From Polaromonas sp. (GTDB lineage Bacteria > Pseudomonadota > Gammaproteobacteria > Burkholderiales > Burkholderiaceae_C), in assembly GCA_013297865.1 (NCBI GenBank), contig JAAFIP010000002.1:310001-374000 (forward strand): 64,000 nt of DNA, written 5' to 3'. The translations under genes were made by a program, and so were the position numbers. A model generated the notes under the pieces. That model was not told where the DNA came from, did no database searches, and saw nothing but the letters and a program-made list of their open reading frames with translations. This document shows positions 1-8,517 of this stretch, in pieces (position 1 is the stretch's first letter; every line of letters begins with the position of its first letter).

Positions 1-358
1 TCCCCCGGCTTGGACTAGCCTGTCGAAGTCCGTAAAAGCGAAGGCAGGCGCGGAGTGTACAGAGCACGCAGAACGCACGGTGGGCATGAGCGCACAGTGC
101 ACAACGCAAAGAATCCTCCGTCATCTCCCGGCGCGCGGGCTTTGAACAAACCCATTAGCCAGGGTGAAGCGATGGGAGCGTGTCGATGAAAAAATCGCAG
201 AAAGGCGCGGCCCACCACCTCAAGATGACTGCCAAGCATCACGCGTGTTTTCGGAGATTTTTTGCAGCGACATGTCCCATCGCCCGTCCAGGGTGAACTT
301 CAGCTACAGAGCCTTGCTGCGGGCTGTTAAAAGGCAACAAAGAACAACCAACAAACCA
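1..358. other. Intergenic stretch without a recognisable gene
   Basis: The first ~360 bases carry only short open frames with no family resemblance and no convincing ribosome-binding site. The first 50 bases look like a low-information intergenic repeat typical of GC-rich genomes, but one copy cannot show that. Nothing further can be supported here; a gene beginning left of the window could end in it. Confidence 0.4.
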
Positions 359-381
359 CAAAAAAAGCCTCGCCATGGGCT
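359..381 (-). terminator. Possible rho-independent terminator of crcB
   Basis: Read on the minus strand there is a short stem AGCC...GGCT enclosing about nine bases, followed directly by seven T residues. It lies about 95 bases downstream of the crcB stop codon in the right orientation. The stem is short, so the call is tentative. Confidence 0.45.
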
Positions 382-410
382 ATTAAAAACCGCAAATAAC
401 AAAGCAGATT

Positions 411-458
411 ACTACAAAATTAATAGCTGCCCCCGCGATATTCCATTGACCTGCAAGC
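411..458 (-). repeat. Dispersed element, copy 1 (between crcB and its terminator)
   Basis: Copy of the ~48-base dispersed element found throughout this window. Orientation is defined so that plus reads CCAATAGAATATCG...GAGCAGCTAT; this copy is on the minus strand. Core 423-448 differs from the consensus at a few bases. The flanking A/T-rich arm that normally forms a small hairpin with the terminal AGCTAT is degenerate here. It sits in the 3' untranslated region of crcB. Confidence 0.75.
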
Positions 459-473
459 TGATTTGTATAAGAA

Positions 474-857
474 CTAAGCCCTGGAAGCCATGAATAGCAT
501 GGCGCTTTTCATGCCCAGCAGTGTCAGCAGCAAAGAGCCCAGCAAGTGCAGCGCCGCAGTGGCCAGCGCCAGTGCGTAGCGTGACTGCTGCATCATGCCC
601 ACCACCTCGGCGCTGAAAGTGCTGAAGGTCGTTAGCGCACCCAGAAATCCCGTGATCAAGCCCAGGCGCCACACCGGGTCCAGCTCGGGCAGGGCGTTGA
701 ATACGCCGATGCACAGGCCAATCAAGTAGCCCCCTACCCAGTTGGCCGCCAGCGTGCCCCAGGGCAGCCCTGGCCCCGCGTTCAGCCAAAGGCCCAGACC
801 CCAGCGCGCCAATGCGCCCGCACTGGCTCCCATACAGATTGCAAACACGTTCCACAT
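474..857 (-). CDS. crcB: Fluoride exporter CrcB/FluC
   Basis: A 127-residue inner-membrane protein of the CrcB/FluC family, which forms dual-topology dimeric fluoride channels that lower cytoplasmic fluoride. Visible hallmarks are GAxxRW near residue 15, NWVGGYLIG from residue 39 and GFLGALTTFSTFS at about 70-82, the pore and sodium-site region. Four hydrophobic segments fit the usual ~125-residue length. I chose the ATG at 857 because the frame otherwise opens with a TTG two codons upstream. It is divergent from the racemase gene with a gap of about 55 bases, and no fluoride riboswitch was recognised in front of it. Confidence 0.93.
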   Translation of the reverse strand: MWNVFAICMGASAGALARWGLGLWLNAGPGLPWGTLAANWVGGYLIGLCIGVFNALPELDPVWRLGLITGFLGALTTFSTFSAEVVGMMQQSRYALALATAALHLLGSLLLTLLGMKSAMLFMASRA

Positions 858-911
858 GCGCAAAGTGTAGCCTGTGCCGTGCCGGTGCTGCGATCAGGCG
901 ACAATAGCGCG

Positions 912-1670
912 ATGAGCACGCAGGCACTACCAACACCGGGCTTTTTGGGCATTGTGATGCTCGACACGCAGTTCCCACGCCCCTTGGGTGATATCGGACA
1001 CCCTGAGACTTTCAGCGTGCCCACACACCGCGAGATCGTGCGTGGCATCTGGCCCGCCAAGGTGGTGCAGTCGGCCGCAGGGCTGCACCAGGCGCGCACG
1101 GTGCCTGCTTTTCAGGCGGTGGTGCGCAATCTGGAAAAGCGCGGAGCCAAAGCGATTACCACCAGCTGCGGCTTTTTGGTGTTGCTGCAAAAAGAGCTGC
1201 AATCGGCCGTGCGCGTGCCTTTGGTGACCTCCAGCTTGCTGCAGCTGCCCCAGCTACTCAAGACGCATCAGCGCGTGGGCGTGCTCACGATCAGTGCCCA
1301 AGCTCTGGGCAAAGAGCATTTGCGCAGCGCAGGCGTGCCGCGCGAGCGGCTGGGCGATGTGCTGGTGCAGGGGGTTGCGGCGGGCACGGAGTTTGTCACG
1401 CGCATTCTGGGTAATCAGCCGCAGATGGATCTGGCGCAGGCCCAGCAGGACGTGGTGGCTGCTGCGCTGGCGCTCAAAGCGCGTGCGCCTGACCTCCACA
1501 CTGTTGTACTGGAGTGCACCAATATGCCGCCGTATGCGGGCGCGATAGAGGCGGCTACGGGCTGGAAGCTGCTGAGTGTGACAGACGATCCGCGTCTGCT
1601 CAAAGCCTTTGCGCAGGCCGCGCCAGCGCAGCCTGGCCCACTGCCAGAACAGAGTCAGCCCGCTGGCTGA
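912..1670 (+). CDS. Aspartate/glutamate (hydantoin) racemase family protein
   Basis: A 252-residue protein of the Asp/Glu/hydantoin racemase superfamily, cofactor-independent enzymes that use two cysteines to move a proton at an alpha carbon. Both are visible: Cys86 in TTSCGF and Cys202 in ECTNMP, in the two symmetrical half-domains. The start is placed at the ATG at 912 (MSTQALP); an upstream in-frame start at 879 would add a non-conserved stretch. Its 3' end overlaps the convergent psuG end by 16 bases. The substrate cannot be read from sequence. The nearby D-glutamate cyclase-like and oxoprolinase genes make an amino-acid or hydantoin substrate plausible, but that is inference. Confidence 0.8.
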   Translation: MSTQALPTPGFLGIVMLDTQFPRPLGDIGHPETFSVPTHREIVRGIWPAKVVQSAAGLHQARTVPAFQAVVRNLEKRGAKAITTSCGFLVLLQKELQSAVRVPLVTSSLLQLPQLLKTHQRVGVLTISAQALGKEHLRSAGVPRERLGDVLVQGVAAGTEFVTRILGNQPQMDLAQAQQDVVAAALALKARAPDLHTVVLECTNMPPYAGAIEAATGWKLLSVTDDPRLLKAFAQAAPAQPGPLPEQSQPAG

Positions 1671-2596
1671 GCGCTGCGTGTGAGGCCCTGGTATGCGCAG
1701 GCGATGGCCGCGGCGAGCCGGGCATTATTGAGCACCAGTTCGATATTGGCTGCCAGGCTGTGGCCGCCGGTGATTTCGTTCACCCGTGCCAGCAGGAAGG
1801 GGGTAAGCTCCTTGCCATCCATGGGCTGCGCATCAGCCTCACGCAGGGCCTGTGCAATGGCGGGGTCGATCACGCTGCGCTGCATTGCGTAGGCTTCTGG
1901 AATAGGATTGGCCACCACCATGCCACCGTGCAAATCCATCGCCCATTTGGCATGCATCACCTGGGCAATGGCTTGGGCGCTGTCCAGCCGGTAGTCCACT
2001 TTAAAGTCGCTGTCACGTGTGAAAAAAGCGGGCAAGGTCGCTGTTTGGTAGCCCACCACGGGCACGCCGTGGGTTTCCAGATATTCCAGGGTCAAGCCCA
2101 GATCCAAAATGGACTTGGCCCCGGCGCAGACCACAGCCACGGGAGTGATAGCCAGCTCCTGCAAATCGGCGGAGATATCAAAACTGCGCTCCGCCCCGCG
2201 GTGCACACCGCCTATGCCGCCAGTGGCAAACACGCGGATACCCGCCATGGCGGCAATGATCATGGTGGAGGCTACCGTGGTGGCCCCGGTGGCAGCCTGG
2301 GCGACAGTAAAGGGGATATCGCGCCGGCTGACCTTCACCACGTCGCGACCAGTTTGACCCAGGTACTCAATATCTTCGCGGGACAGGCCGACTTTGAGCC
2401 GCCCACGGATGATGGCAATGGTGGCAGGCGTTGCACCATGCTGGCGTACCTCGGCTTCTACGCGCAGCGCGGTCGCCACATTCTGCGGGTAGGGCATGCC
2501 ATGCGAGATGATGGTGGACTCCAACGCCACCACGGGGCTACTCGCCTGCAGCACTGCGGCTATATCGGGGTGAATGTCAAGATAGGGGTGGGTCAT
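1655..2596 (-). CDS. psuG: Pseudouridine-5'-phosphate glycosidase
   Basis: A 313-residue member of the PsuG/IndA family, which cleaves the C-C glycosidic bond of pseudouridine 5'-phosphate to uracil and ribose 5-phosphate, using a catalytic lysine and Mn2+. The diagnostic ALESTIISHGMPYPQN block is at residues 24-39 and the CAGAKSILDLGLTLE block carrying the presumed Schiff-base lysine (Lys161) follows. Length matches the family. It lies 52 bases downstream of psuK on the same strand, so the two steps, phosphorylation then cleavage, are encoded together at the end of a TRAP transporter operon. Confidence 0.95.
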   Translation of the reverse strand: MTHPYLDIHPDIAAVLQASSPVVALESTIISHGMPYPQNVATALRVEAEVRQHGATPATIAIIRGRLKVGLSREDIEYLGQTGRDVVKVSRRDIPFTVAQAATGATTVASTMIIAAMAGIRVFATGGIGGVHRGAERSFDISADLQELAITPVAVVCAGAKSILDLGLTLEYLETHGVPVVGYQTATLPAFFTRDSDFKVDYRLDSAQAIAQVMHAKWAMDLHGGMVVANPIPEAYAMQRSVIDPAIAQALREADAQPMDGKELTPFLLARVNEITGGHSLAANIELVLNNARLAAAIACAYQGLTRSAQPAG

Positions 2597-2648
2597 GGCA
2601 ATGAGGTCAGGGTCTGGGCACTAGGGCCAAGGTGGGCACATTCGTTTT

Positions 2649-3602
2649 TCAGGCGTCAAGTAGCTGGGTAACCGCAGCCACCGACAGGCCCGGGTGGTTG
2701 GCCGCCTCGCAGCCCACCGTCAGCGCGGCGCAGCCTTGCGCAAACTCGGCGGCTTGTGGCAAAGACTGTTTGTGCAGATAAGCATACACCAAGCCCGCCA
2801 TCAGTGCGTCACCTGCGCCTGTGGTGTTGACAGCATCACACGGCAAGGCCTGAAGCTGGCCGCTGGCTGCGCGTTGCGCATCACCAGTACTTTGGCTGCT
2901 GTAGAAAACGCCCTGGCTGCCCAGGCTGATGACCACGTTCTGCACGCCCTGGGTGTGCAGATGCTGCGCAATGGCCTGCCTGTCTGGCAGCGTGCTGCAG
3001 GGCAGCTGGCACAGGGCCTGCGCTTCCAGTTGATTGAGCTTGATCGTATGTACCTTGGCCAGCCAGGGCGCAATGCGCAGGCATTTAAAAGCAGATACAC
3101 CATCGACAAAAATCGGTACGCTGCTGTGGTGGTTGCAGCACCAGGCCAGCGCCTGCGCAGACAGGTTGCAGTCCAAAACCCATACCGCCGCCTGCTGCAG
3201 CAAAGCGGCTTGCTGGCTGAGCAATTCAGGGCTTACGCGCTCCACGATGTCCATGTCATTCACAGCCACAGCCATGTCACCGTGTGTGTCATGCAGCGAT
3301 ACATAGGTGGAGGTGCTGGCTTGCAGCAGCGTCCAGCAGTGGTCTACCTTGACACCTGCGTGTGCAGTAGACGCCAATAGACTGCTGCCAAAAAGATCAT
3401 CACCCACGGCGCTGAGCAAATGGGTCCCGCAGCCCAAGCGTGCCAGGTTTTCAGCGATATTGCGCGCCACGCCGCCAGGGGCACAGCGGACACGTCCGGG
3501 GTTGGAATCGCCCATGGCCAAGGGGCTGTGCGCCGTGCCCAGGATATCGACATTGGCACCGCCGATCACCACGGCATAGTCCAGAGGCGAAGGTTGCACC
3601 AT
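2649..3602 (-). CDS. psuK: Pseudouridine kinase (PfkB family)
   Basis: A 317-residue PfkB/ribokinase-fold kinase. It shows the N-terminal GGANVDI segment, the PGGVARNIAENLARLG signature at about 42-57 and the C-terminal NTTGAGDALMAG signature with catalytic Asp265. Adjacency to psuG makes pseudouridine kinase the natural reading; the PfkB fold alone would not separate it from other sugar or nucleoside kinases. I start at the ATG at 3602 rather than the GTG immediately before it. It follows the TRAP large permease gene after only 15 bases, which indicates one transcript with the transporter. Confidence 0.9.
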   Translation of the reverse strand: MVQPSPLDYAVVIGGANVDILGTAHSPLAMGDSNPGRVRCAPGGVARNIAENLARLGCGTHLLSAVGDDLFGSSLLASTAHAGVKVDHCWTLLQASTSTYVSLHDTHGDMAVAVNDMDIVERVSPELLSQQAALLQQAAVWVLDCNLSAQALAWCCNHHSSVPIFVDGVSAFKCLRIAPWLAKVHTIKLNQLEAQALCQLPCSTLPDRQAIAQHLHTQGVQNVVISLGSQGVFYSSQSTGDAQRAASGQLQALPCDAVNTTGAGDALMAGLVYAYLHKQSLPQAAEFAQGCAALTVGCEAANHPGLSVAAVTQLLDA

Positions 3603-3617
3603 CACGTCACACAGCGC

Positions 3618-4928
3618 TTACTTGTCTTTGCCCATTACCAGATCGGGCAGGATGGTCACGATTTGCGGAAACACCGTAATCAAGGCGATGCACACCACCA
3701 GGCAGCCAAAGAAGGGCAGTGCAGCTTTGGCAATCAGGTTACTGTCCTTGCCCGTCATGTTCTGCAACACAAACAGATTGAAGCCCACAGGTGGCGTGAC
3801 CTCGGCAATCTCTACCAGCAGGATGATGAAGATGCCAAACCAGATCAAATCAAAACCCGCCTTTTGAATCATGGGTAGCACCACCGCTGCAGTTAGCACG
3901 ATCATGCTGATACCGTCCAACGCGGTGCCCAAGATGAGGTACACCACCACCAGACAGCCGATCAGCGCATACGGCGACAGATTCATGGCATTGACCCACT
4001 CGGCCAGCTCGCGCGGCACGCCGGTAAAGGCCATGGTTTTGGTCAAAAAGGCAGCGCCTGCCAGGATGAACATGATCATGCAGCTGGTGCGTGTGGCACC
4101 CATCAGGCCTTCCCAGAAGTTGGCAAACGTCAGGCTGCGGCCCCAGGCAGCAATCACGAGTGAGCCCAGCACGCCGAATGCGGCACACTCAGTGGCCGTT
4201 GCCCAGCCAGCCACCAGCACCCAGACGATAAACACGATCAGCAGCGTGCAGGGAATGAGCTGTCCGCTGAGTCTGATTTTCTCCATGAAGCTGGTCGGTG
4301 GATCGGCTGCGGGCACCTGCTCTGGATGGCGCAGACTCCACCAGGCGATATAGCCAGAGAACAGCAGCATCAGCAATGCGCCTGGCAAAAACCCCGCCAG
4401 AAAGATGCGGATGATCGATGCGTCTGCTGCCACGGCATAGACCACCATGGTGATGGACGGTGGAATCAATATGCCCAGCGTGCCTGCAGTGGCCAGTGAG
4501 CCAATGGCCAGTTTTTCGTTGTAGCCGCGCTTGACCAGCTCGGGCAGGGCAACCTTGGCGATAGTGGCACACGTAGCGGCAGACGAGCCTGATACCGAGC
4601 CAAATACGCCACAGCCCAGGATAGTGGTGTGCATCAAGCGCCCGGGGATACGGTTCAGCCAGGGCCGCAGGCCTTCAAACATTTCTTCGCTGAGCTTGGT
4701 ACGAAACAGAATCTCGCCCATCCAGATAAACAGGGGCAGGGCGGCCAGCTCCCAGCTGGCATTGCTTTCCCAAAACGCACTGAACAGGTTTTTGCCTGGC
4801 ATGGTGTTGGTAAAAAATGCCTGCCCCACCCAGCCCACAATAGCCAGGGTCATGGCGATCCATACCCCGCCGCTGAGCAGCAGGAGCATGATCAGAAGCA
4901 ACAGTGCGCCGATGCTGAGCACATCCAT
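3618..4928 (-). CDS. TRAP transporter large permease (DctM family), left system
   Basis: A 436-residue DctM-type large membrane subunit of a TRAP transporter, with about twelve hydrophobic segments. Family motifs seen include ALPLFIWMGEILFRTKLSE near residue 63, GxVSGSSAATCATIAK near 110 and the second-half GxxLDGISMIVLT segment. It pairs with the small permease and binding protein just upstream. It is clearly paralogous to the DctM protein encoded at 10159-11454 on the other strand, sharing long identical stretches around these motifs. It forms the sodium-driven translocation channel; substrate is set by the binding protein. Confidence 0.92.
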   Translation of the reverse strand: MDVLSIGALLLLIMLLLLSGGVWIAMTLAIVGWVGQAFFTNTMPGKNLFSAFWESNASWELAALPLFIWMGEILFRTKLSEEMFEGLRPWLNRIPGRLMHTTILGCGVFGSVSGSSAATCATIAKVALPELVKRGYNEKLAIGSLATAGTLGILIPPSITMVVYAVAADASIIRIFLAGFLPGALLMLLFSGYIAWWSLRHPEQVPAADPPTSFMEKIRLSGQLIPCTLLIVFIVWVLVAGWATATECAAFGVLGSLVIAAWGRSLTFANFWEGLMGATRTSCMIMFILAGAAFLTKTMAFTGVPRELAEWVNAMNLSPYALIGCLVVVYLILGTALDGISMIVLTAAVVLPMIQKAGFDLIWFGIFIILLVEIAEVTPPVGFNLFVLQNMTGKDSNLIAKAALPFFGCLVVCIALITVFPQIVTILPDLVMGKDK

Positions 4929-4979
4929 GGAAGAACCTTTTTATGTTGTAAGAGACTGCCAGGCTGAACCCACGCCCGA

Positions 4980-5558
4980 CTAGACATCGGCAGAAAAATC
5001 GCCCTTGGCATGCCGTTCCTCGACTGCGACCTGGTAAGTCGGCTTGCCACCACGCAGCACGATCCACAGCTCGTCCAGCACCGCTAACATCAATAGCCAG
5101 CAGCCGATCACAAACGTTGCCTGCGGAATCCAGATCGGTATCACCACCAGGCCGGTGGCCATTTCTGCAAAGGTATAGCTCTCGTAGGTGAACGCCGTGG
5201 CCGAATAGGTCAGGTAAGCCACAGCCACAGCGGCAATGCACAGGCAGCCCATATCGAGCATGCGGCGGGTGTTGGCAGATACTTTCTCCAGCAGCAGTGT
5301 CACGCGCACAAAGTCACCGTGCTTGAAGGAATGCGCCATGGCAAAAAATGCCGCCGCAGCGCACAGCCAGGCTACGATGTCGTTGATGCCGCTGACTTTG
5401 AGGTTGAGCTGGCGGCCCACGCCACCTGCAATCATGAGCACAAAGATGCCCAGCACGCAGCAGGCGGCCACGGCGGCTGCCGCACCAAACAGCCAGTCCA
5501 GCACGCGGCGCACCCGGCCCGGTGCAACGGTGCTGGGGAGCTTGGGCATGACAGACAT
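4980..5558 (-). CDS. TRAP transporter small permease (DctQ family), left system
   Basis: A 192-residue DctQ-type small permease with four predicted hydrophobic segments. Conserved DctQ features are the MAHSFKHGDFVRVTLLLE segment near residue 76 and the WIPQATFVIGCWLLML segment near 140. It lies between the binding-protein gene (24 bases upstream) and the large permease (51 bases downstream). A ribosome-binding site AAAGG precedes the ATG. The short hydrophilic C-terminal tail of about 25 residues is not shared with the right-hand paralogue. Confidence 0.88.
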   Translation of the reverse strand: MSVMPKLPSTVAPGRVRRVLDWLFGAAAAVAACCVLGIFVLMIAGGVGRQLNLKVSGINDIVAWLCAAAAFFAMAHSFKHGDFVRVTLLLEKVSANTRRMLDMGCLCIAAVAVAYLTYSATAFTYESYTFAEMATGLVVIPIWIPQATFVIGCWLLMLAVLDELWIVLRGGKPTYQVAVEERHAKGDFSADV

Positions 5559-5582
5559 GGGGCCTAACCTTTCAAGGTGGTG

Positions 5583-6563
5583 TTACTTGACGCCACGCTG
5601 TTTGTTGTAATCGGCAATGATGGCTGCACCATCGCTGCCAGCCGCTTTTTGCCAGTCAGACAGCATGATGCCGCCCACTTGCTGCATGTCTGCCATGAGC
5701 TTGGGGGCGGGCTTGAGAATTTTCATGCCTTTTTCTGTGAGCAGTTTTTTGTACTCATCGTTTTTGGCTTCGCTGACCTTCCAGCCGCGCACCTCGGCTT
5801 CCTGAGCGGCCTTCACCACGGCTGCTTGCGTGGCAGCATCCAGGGTATTGAAGGCTTTCAGGTTGACAATCACACCGTTCTTGGGCAACCAGGCTTGGGT
5901 GTCATACCAGTTTTTAATATGTTCGTAAGTCTTGCTGTCGTAGCCGGTGGAGCCTGAGCTCATGTAGCTCTCCACCACCCCCGTGGCCAAGGCCTGGCTC
6001 AGTTCTGCGGCCTGGATCTGCACCGGCTGCGCGCCGATCAGCTCGGCAATCTTGGCAGTCGCGGGGCTGTAGGCACGCCACTTGATGCCGCGCAGGTCAG
6101 CTACCGAGCTGATTTCTTTTTTGCTGTAAATGCCCTGCGGCGGCCATGGCACGCTGAACAGCATCTTCATGCCTTGTGCGGCCAGCAGTTTGTCCATCGG
6201 TGCCTTGGATGCATCGTAGAGTTTTTTTGCATCGGCATAGCCCGTTGCCAGAAAGGGTACACCGTCCAGCGCATAGACGGGGTTTTCGTTGGCAAAGTTG
6301 GCCAGCAAAATTTCTCCCAACTGCGCCTGCCCGCCCTGCACAGCGCGCTTGATTTCAGGCGCTTTGAACAAAGACGCGTTAGCGTGCACGGTAATCTTCA
6401 ATTTACCCCCCGTGGCCGCGTCAACATCTTTGGCAAACTGCGTCAGGTTTTCGGTGTGGAAGTTGGTGGCGGGGTAGGCGGCGGGCAGATCCCATTTGGT
6501 TTGGGCCCAGGCAGAGCCAGCCATGCTGGCAGCAATCAGGGTCAGGGCGAACTTGATATTCAT
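5583..6563 (-). CDS. TRAP transporter substrate-binding protein (DctP family), left system
   Basis: A periplasmic DctP-family binding protein of 326 residues with a clear signal peptide ending at ...GSAWAQ. The start is the ATG at 6563, eight bases after GGAG; the frame runs further upstream without a better start. The mature part shows the TRAP binding-protein pattern, including an arginine in GIKWRAYSPATAK, the position that usually salt-bridges a ligand carboxylate. It is strongly similar to the right-hand paralogue (8518-9492). Linkage to psuK and psuG suggests pseudouridine or a related compound as cargo, yet the conserved arginine argues for an organic acid, so the ligand is open. Confidence 0.9.
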   Translation of the reverse strand: MNIKFALTLIAASMAGSAWAQTKWDLPAAYPATNFHTENLTQFAKDVDAATGGKLKITVHANASLFKAPEIKRAVQGGQAQLGEILLANFANENPVYALDGVPFLATGYADAKKLYDASKAPMDKLLAAQGMKMLFSVPWPPQGIYSKKEISSVADLRGIKWRAYSPATAKIAELIGAQPVQIQAAELSQALATGVVESYMSSGSTGYDSKTYEHIKNWYDTQAWLPKNGVIVNLKAFNTLDAATQAAVVKAAQEAEVRGWKVSEAKNDEYKKLLTEKGMKILKPAPKLMADMQQVGGIMLSDWQKAAGSDGAAIIADYNKQRGVK

Positions 6564-6665
6564 ACACACACTCCAGTGAATCAGTGAAAACAATAAGGTT
6601 AAAGTAGCACAAGCATAGTTGCAAAAGCCGTGCCTACTTACCCGTACATTCCCGAAAGCATTTGT

Positions 6666-7535
6666 ATGAATCTGCGCTTTGTTGAAGCTTTTTACTGGGT
6701 GGCCACGCTCAAGTCGATCTCCCGTGCAGCCGAAAAACTGTTTTTAACCCAGTCAGCCATGTCAGCGCGGGTGGCTGCACTGGAGGACGAGCTGGGCGTG
6801 CTGCTGCTGGACCGCCGCGACAAGCAGTTTCGACTGACCGTAGCGGGCGGCCGTTTTGTCACCTATGCCCAAAAACTGCTGGAGCTGCAGCGTGAGGTCA
6901 AGGCGGAGATGGGCTCGGGCCAGGCCATGGCGGCGTCGCTGCGCATTGGTGCGATTGAGTCGGTGCTGCATTCGTGGCTAATACCGTGGATTGAGCAACT
7001 GCGGGTTGAGCAGCCGGGGCTGGAGCTGGAGCTGACGGTGGAAACCACGCCGGTGTTGATGGACCAGGTGCAGCGTGGTGCGCAGGACATTGTCTTTGCG
7101 GCCTTGCCCGCGGGCGGCGAAGGGGTGCGCACCAAAGCGTTGCCAGCCATGGCCATGTGCTTTGTGGGCCAGGCTGCGCAGCACCGAAAGCGTGCCTACA
7201 CGCTGCCTGAGCTGGCCAAAGGCGAGCTGCTGACCTTCCAGCGGGGCTCGCAGCCCCATGTGGCACTGCTGGACGCACTGCGCCAGGCCAAGGTGGAGCA
7301 CAAGCGCGTGCACGCCATCTCCTCCATCTCGGCCATGGCGCAACTGGTGCAAGGGGGCTTTGGTGTGGCCACTCTGCCGCTGGCAGCGGCGCAGCGCCTG
7401 GTGGATGTGCAGGGGCTGCGCGTGCTCAAGTGCAACGCGCCGCTGCCGCCCCTGCCCATCCATGCCAGCTACCGCAGCGACCCTGCCACCGGATTGGTGG
7501 ACAACGTGCTCAAGTCAGCCTTGGCATTTATGTAA
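6666..7535 (+). CDS. LysR-family transcriptional regulator
   Basis: A 289-residue LysR-type regulator. The N-terminal winged helix-turn-helix (residues 1-60) reads FYWVATLKSISRAAEKLFLTQ and ELGVLLLDRRDKQFRLTV; the rest is the ligand-binding domain. The ATG at 6666 gives the canonical LysR N-terminus (MNLRFVEAF); an upstream GTG at 6630 would add 12 untypical residues. It sits between two divergent TRAP systems, about 100 bases from the left one and 150 from the right operon, so it may control one or both. A palindromic operator candidate lies downstream at 7584-7602. Confidence 0.93.
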   Translation: MNLRFVEAFYWVATLKSISRAAEKLFLTQSAMSARVAALEDELGVLLLDRRDKQFRLTVAGGRFVTYAQKLLELQREVKAEMGSGQAMAASLRIGAIESVLHSWLIPWIEQLRVEQPGLELELTVETTPVLMDQVQRGAQDIVFAALPAGGEGVRTKALPAMAMCFVGQAAQHRKRAYTLPELAKGELLTFQRGSQPHVALLDALRQAKVEHKRVHAISSISAMAQLVQGGFGVATLPLAAAQRLVDVQGLRVLKCNAPLPPLPIHASYRSDPATGLVDNVLKSALAFM

Positions 7536-7583
7536 ATCAGGTCAGTTTTTCCTAGGGTAAACACGTAATTTGTCTCTAGATTA

Positions 7584-7602
7584 GCATCGAAAAAATTGAT
7601 GC
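7584..7602. promoter_or_regulatory. Candidate LysR operator upstream of the D-glutamate/oxoproline operon
   Basis: Interrupted palindrome GCATC-N9-GATGC, with partial extension of the symmetry outwards (TTA on the left, TAA on the right). It lies in the 150-base gap between the LysR gene and the next operon, about 85 bases before its GTG start, a usual place for a LysR-type binding site. The surrounding bases are A/T-rich. No matching site was found in the left intergenic region. Confidence 0.45.
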
Positions 7603-7685
7603 ACTAAGCAAAAAATTTTGCGTTTGCGTGCACAGGCAGGCATCTTCACAATCAGCTCCATGCTGATAAACCACTTGGACCTGTT

Positions 7686-8498
7686 GTGAATTTTCCTGAT
7701 CTACCCGTTGACCAAGCCCTGCACCTCAAGGCAAAACAGGCACGCCAGTGCATTCGCAGCGGTGAATGGACAACGCACACCAGCGGTTTGGCCGATGGCT
7801 ATGTGCAGGGCAATGTGGTGATCCTTCCCGAGGCACTGGCCCATGATTTCTTGCGTTACTGTCAGCGCAATCCCAAGCCCTGCCCGTTGCTGGCTGTGGG
7901 CGAGCCCGGCCAGGCCAAATTGCCCGCTTTAGGGGCAGACATTGATATCTGCACCGACGTGCCGTGCTACCGCGTGTGGCGCCATGGTGAACTGGTAGAT
8001 GAGCCGACTGACATCAGCGCACTGTGGCGCAAAGACTTGGTGACTTTCGTGCTGGGTTGTTCTTTTTCGTTTGAGCAGGCCTTGACCGAGGCCGGTCTGC
8101 CCATGCGTCACATTCAGCAAAACCGCAATGTGGCCATGTACCGCAGCGATATTGCGACCGAGGCGGCAGGCATATTTCATGGCCCCATGGTGGTATCAAT
8201 GCGTCCTTTCAAAGCGGCAGATGCGATCCGCGCGATCCAGATCACCTCGCGTTTCCCGGACGTGCACGGCGCACCGGTGCACATGGGTGACCCAGCGGAG
8301 ATTGGCATTGCCGACCTGTCCCGACCTGACTATGGCGATGCTGTCGATGTGCTGCCCGATGAAATCCCGCTGTTCTGGGCCTGTGGGGTCACTCCGCAAG
8401 CGGCCATCACGCAGGCGCGCCCCGAGTTTTGCATCACCCATGCCCCGGGTGCCATGCTGATCACCGATGTACTGAACCATCAACTTGCCAGTTTTTAA
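7686..8498 (+). CDS. DUF1445 / D-glutamate cyclase-like putative hydro-lyase
   Basis: A 270-residue member of the DUF1445 (YcsI) family, annotated as putative hydro-lyases; a mammalian relative has been described as a D-glutamate cyclase making 5-oxo-D-proline. Family blocks seen are [17 protein letters not shown] near residue 33, [15 protein letters not shown] near 55, [21 protein letters not shown] near 108 and a C-terminal [12 protein letters not shown]. It starts with GTG at 7686 after a weak GGA. It is the first gene of an operon with a TRAP transporter and a 5-oxoprolinase, the enzyme expected to use its product, which supports a D-glutamate or related cyclisation role by context. Confidence 0.82.
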   Translation: MNFPDLPVDQALHLKAKQARQCIRSGEWTTHTSGLADGYVQGNVVILPEALAHDFLRYCQRNPKPCPLLAVGEPGQAKLPALGADIDICTDVPCYRVWRHGELVDEPTDISALWRKDLVTFVLGCSFSFEQALTEAGLPMRHIQQNRNVAMYRSDIATEAAGIFHGPMVVSMRPFKAADAIRAIQITSRFPDVHGAPVHMGDPAEIGIADLSRPDYGDAVDVLPDEIPLFWACGVTPQAAITQARPEFCITHAPGAMLITDVLNHQLASF

Positions 8499-8517
8499 CA
8501 CCTGATTGGAGAAGACC

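Noticed and set aside
164-493. Plus-strand open frame of 109 codons
   Set aside because: No ribosome-binding site, no family pattern, runs over the crcB end, the element copy and a terminator.
1514-2671. Long plus-strand frame opposite psuG
   Set aside because: It is the antisense shadow of psuG, produced by GC-rich codon bias; the psuG protein has all family motifs.
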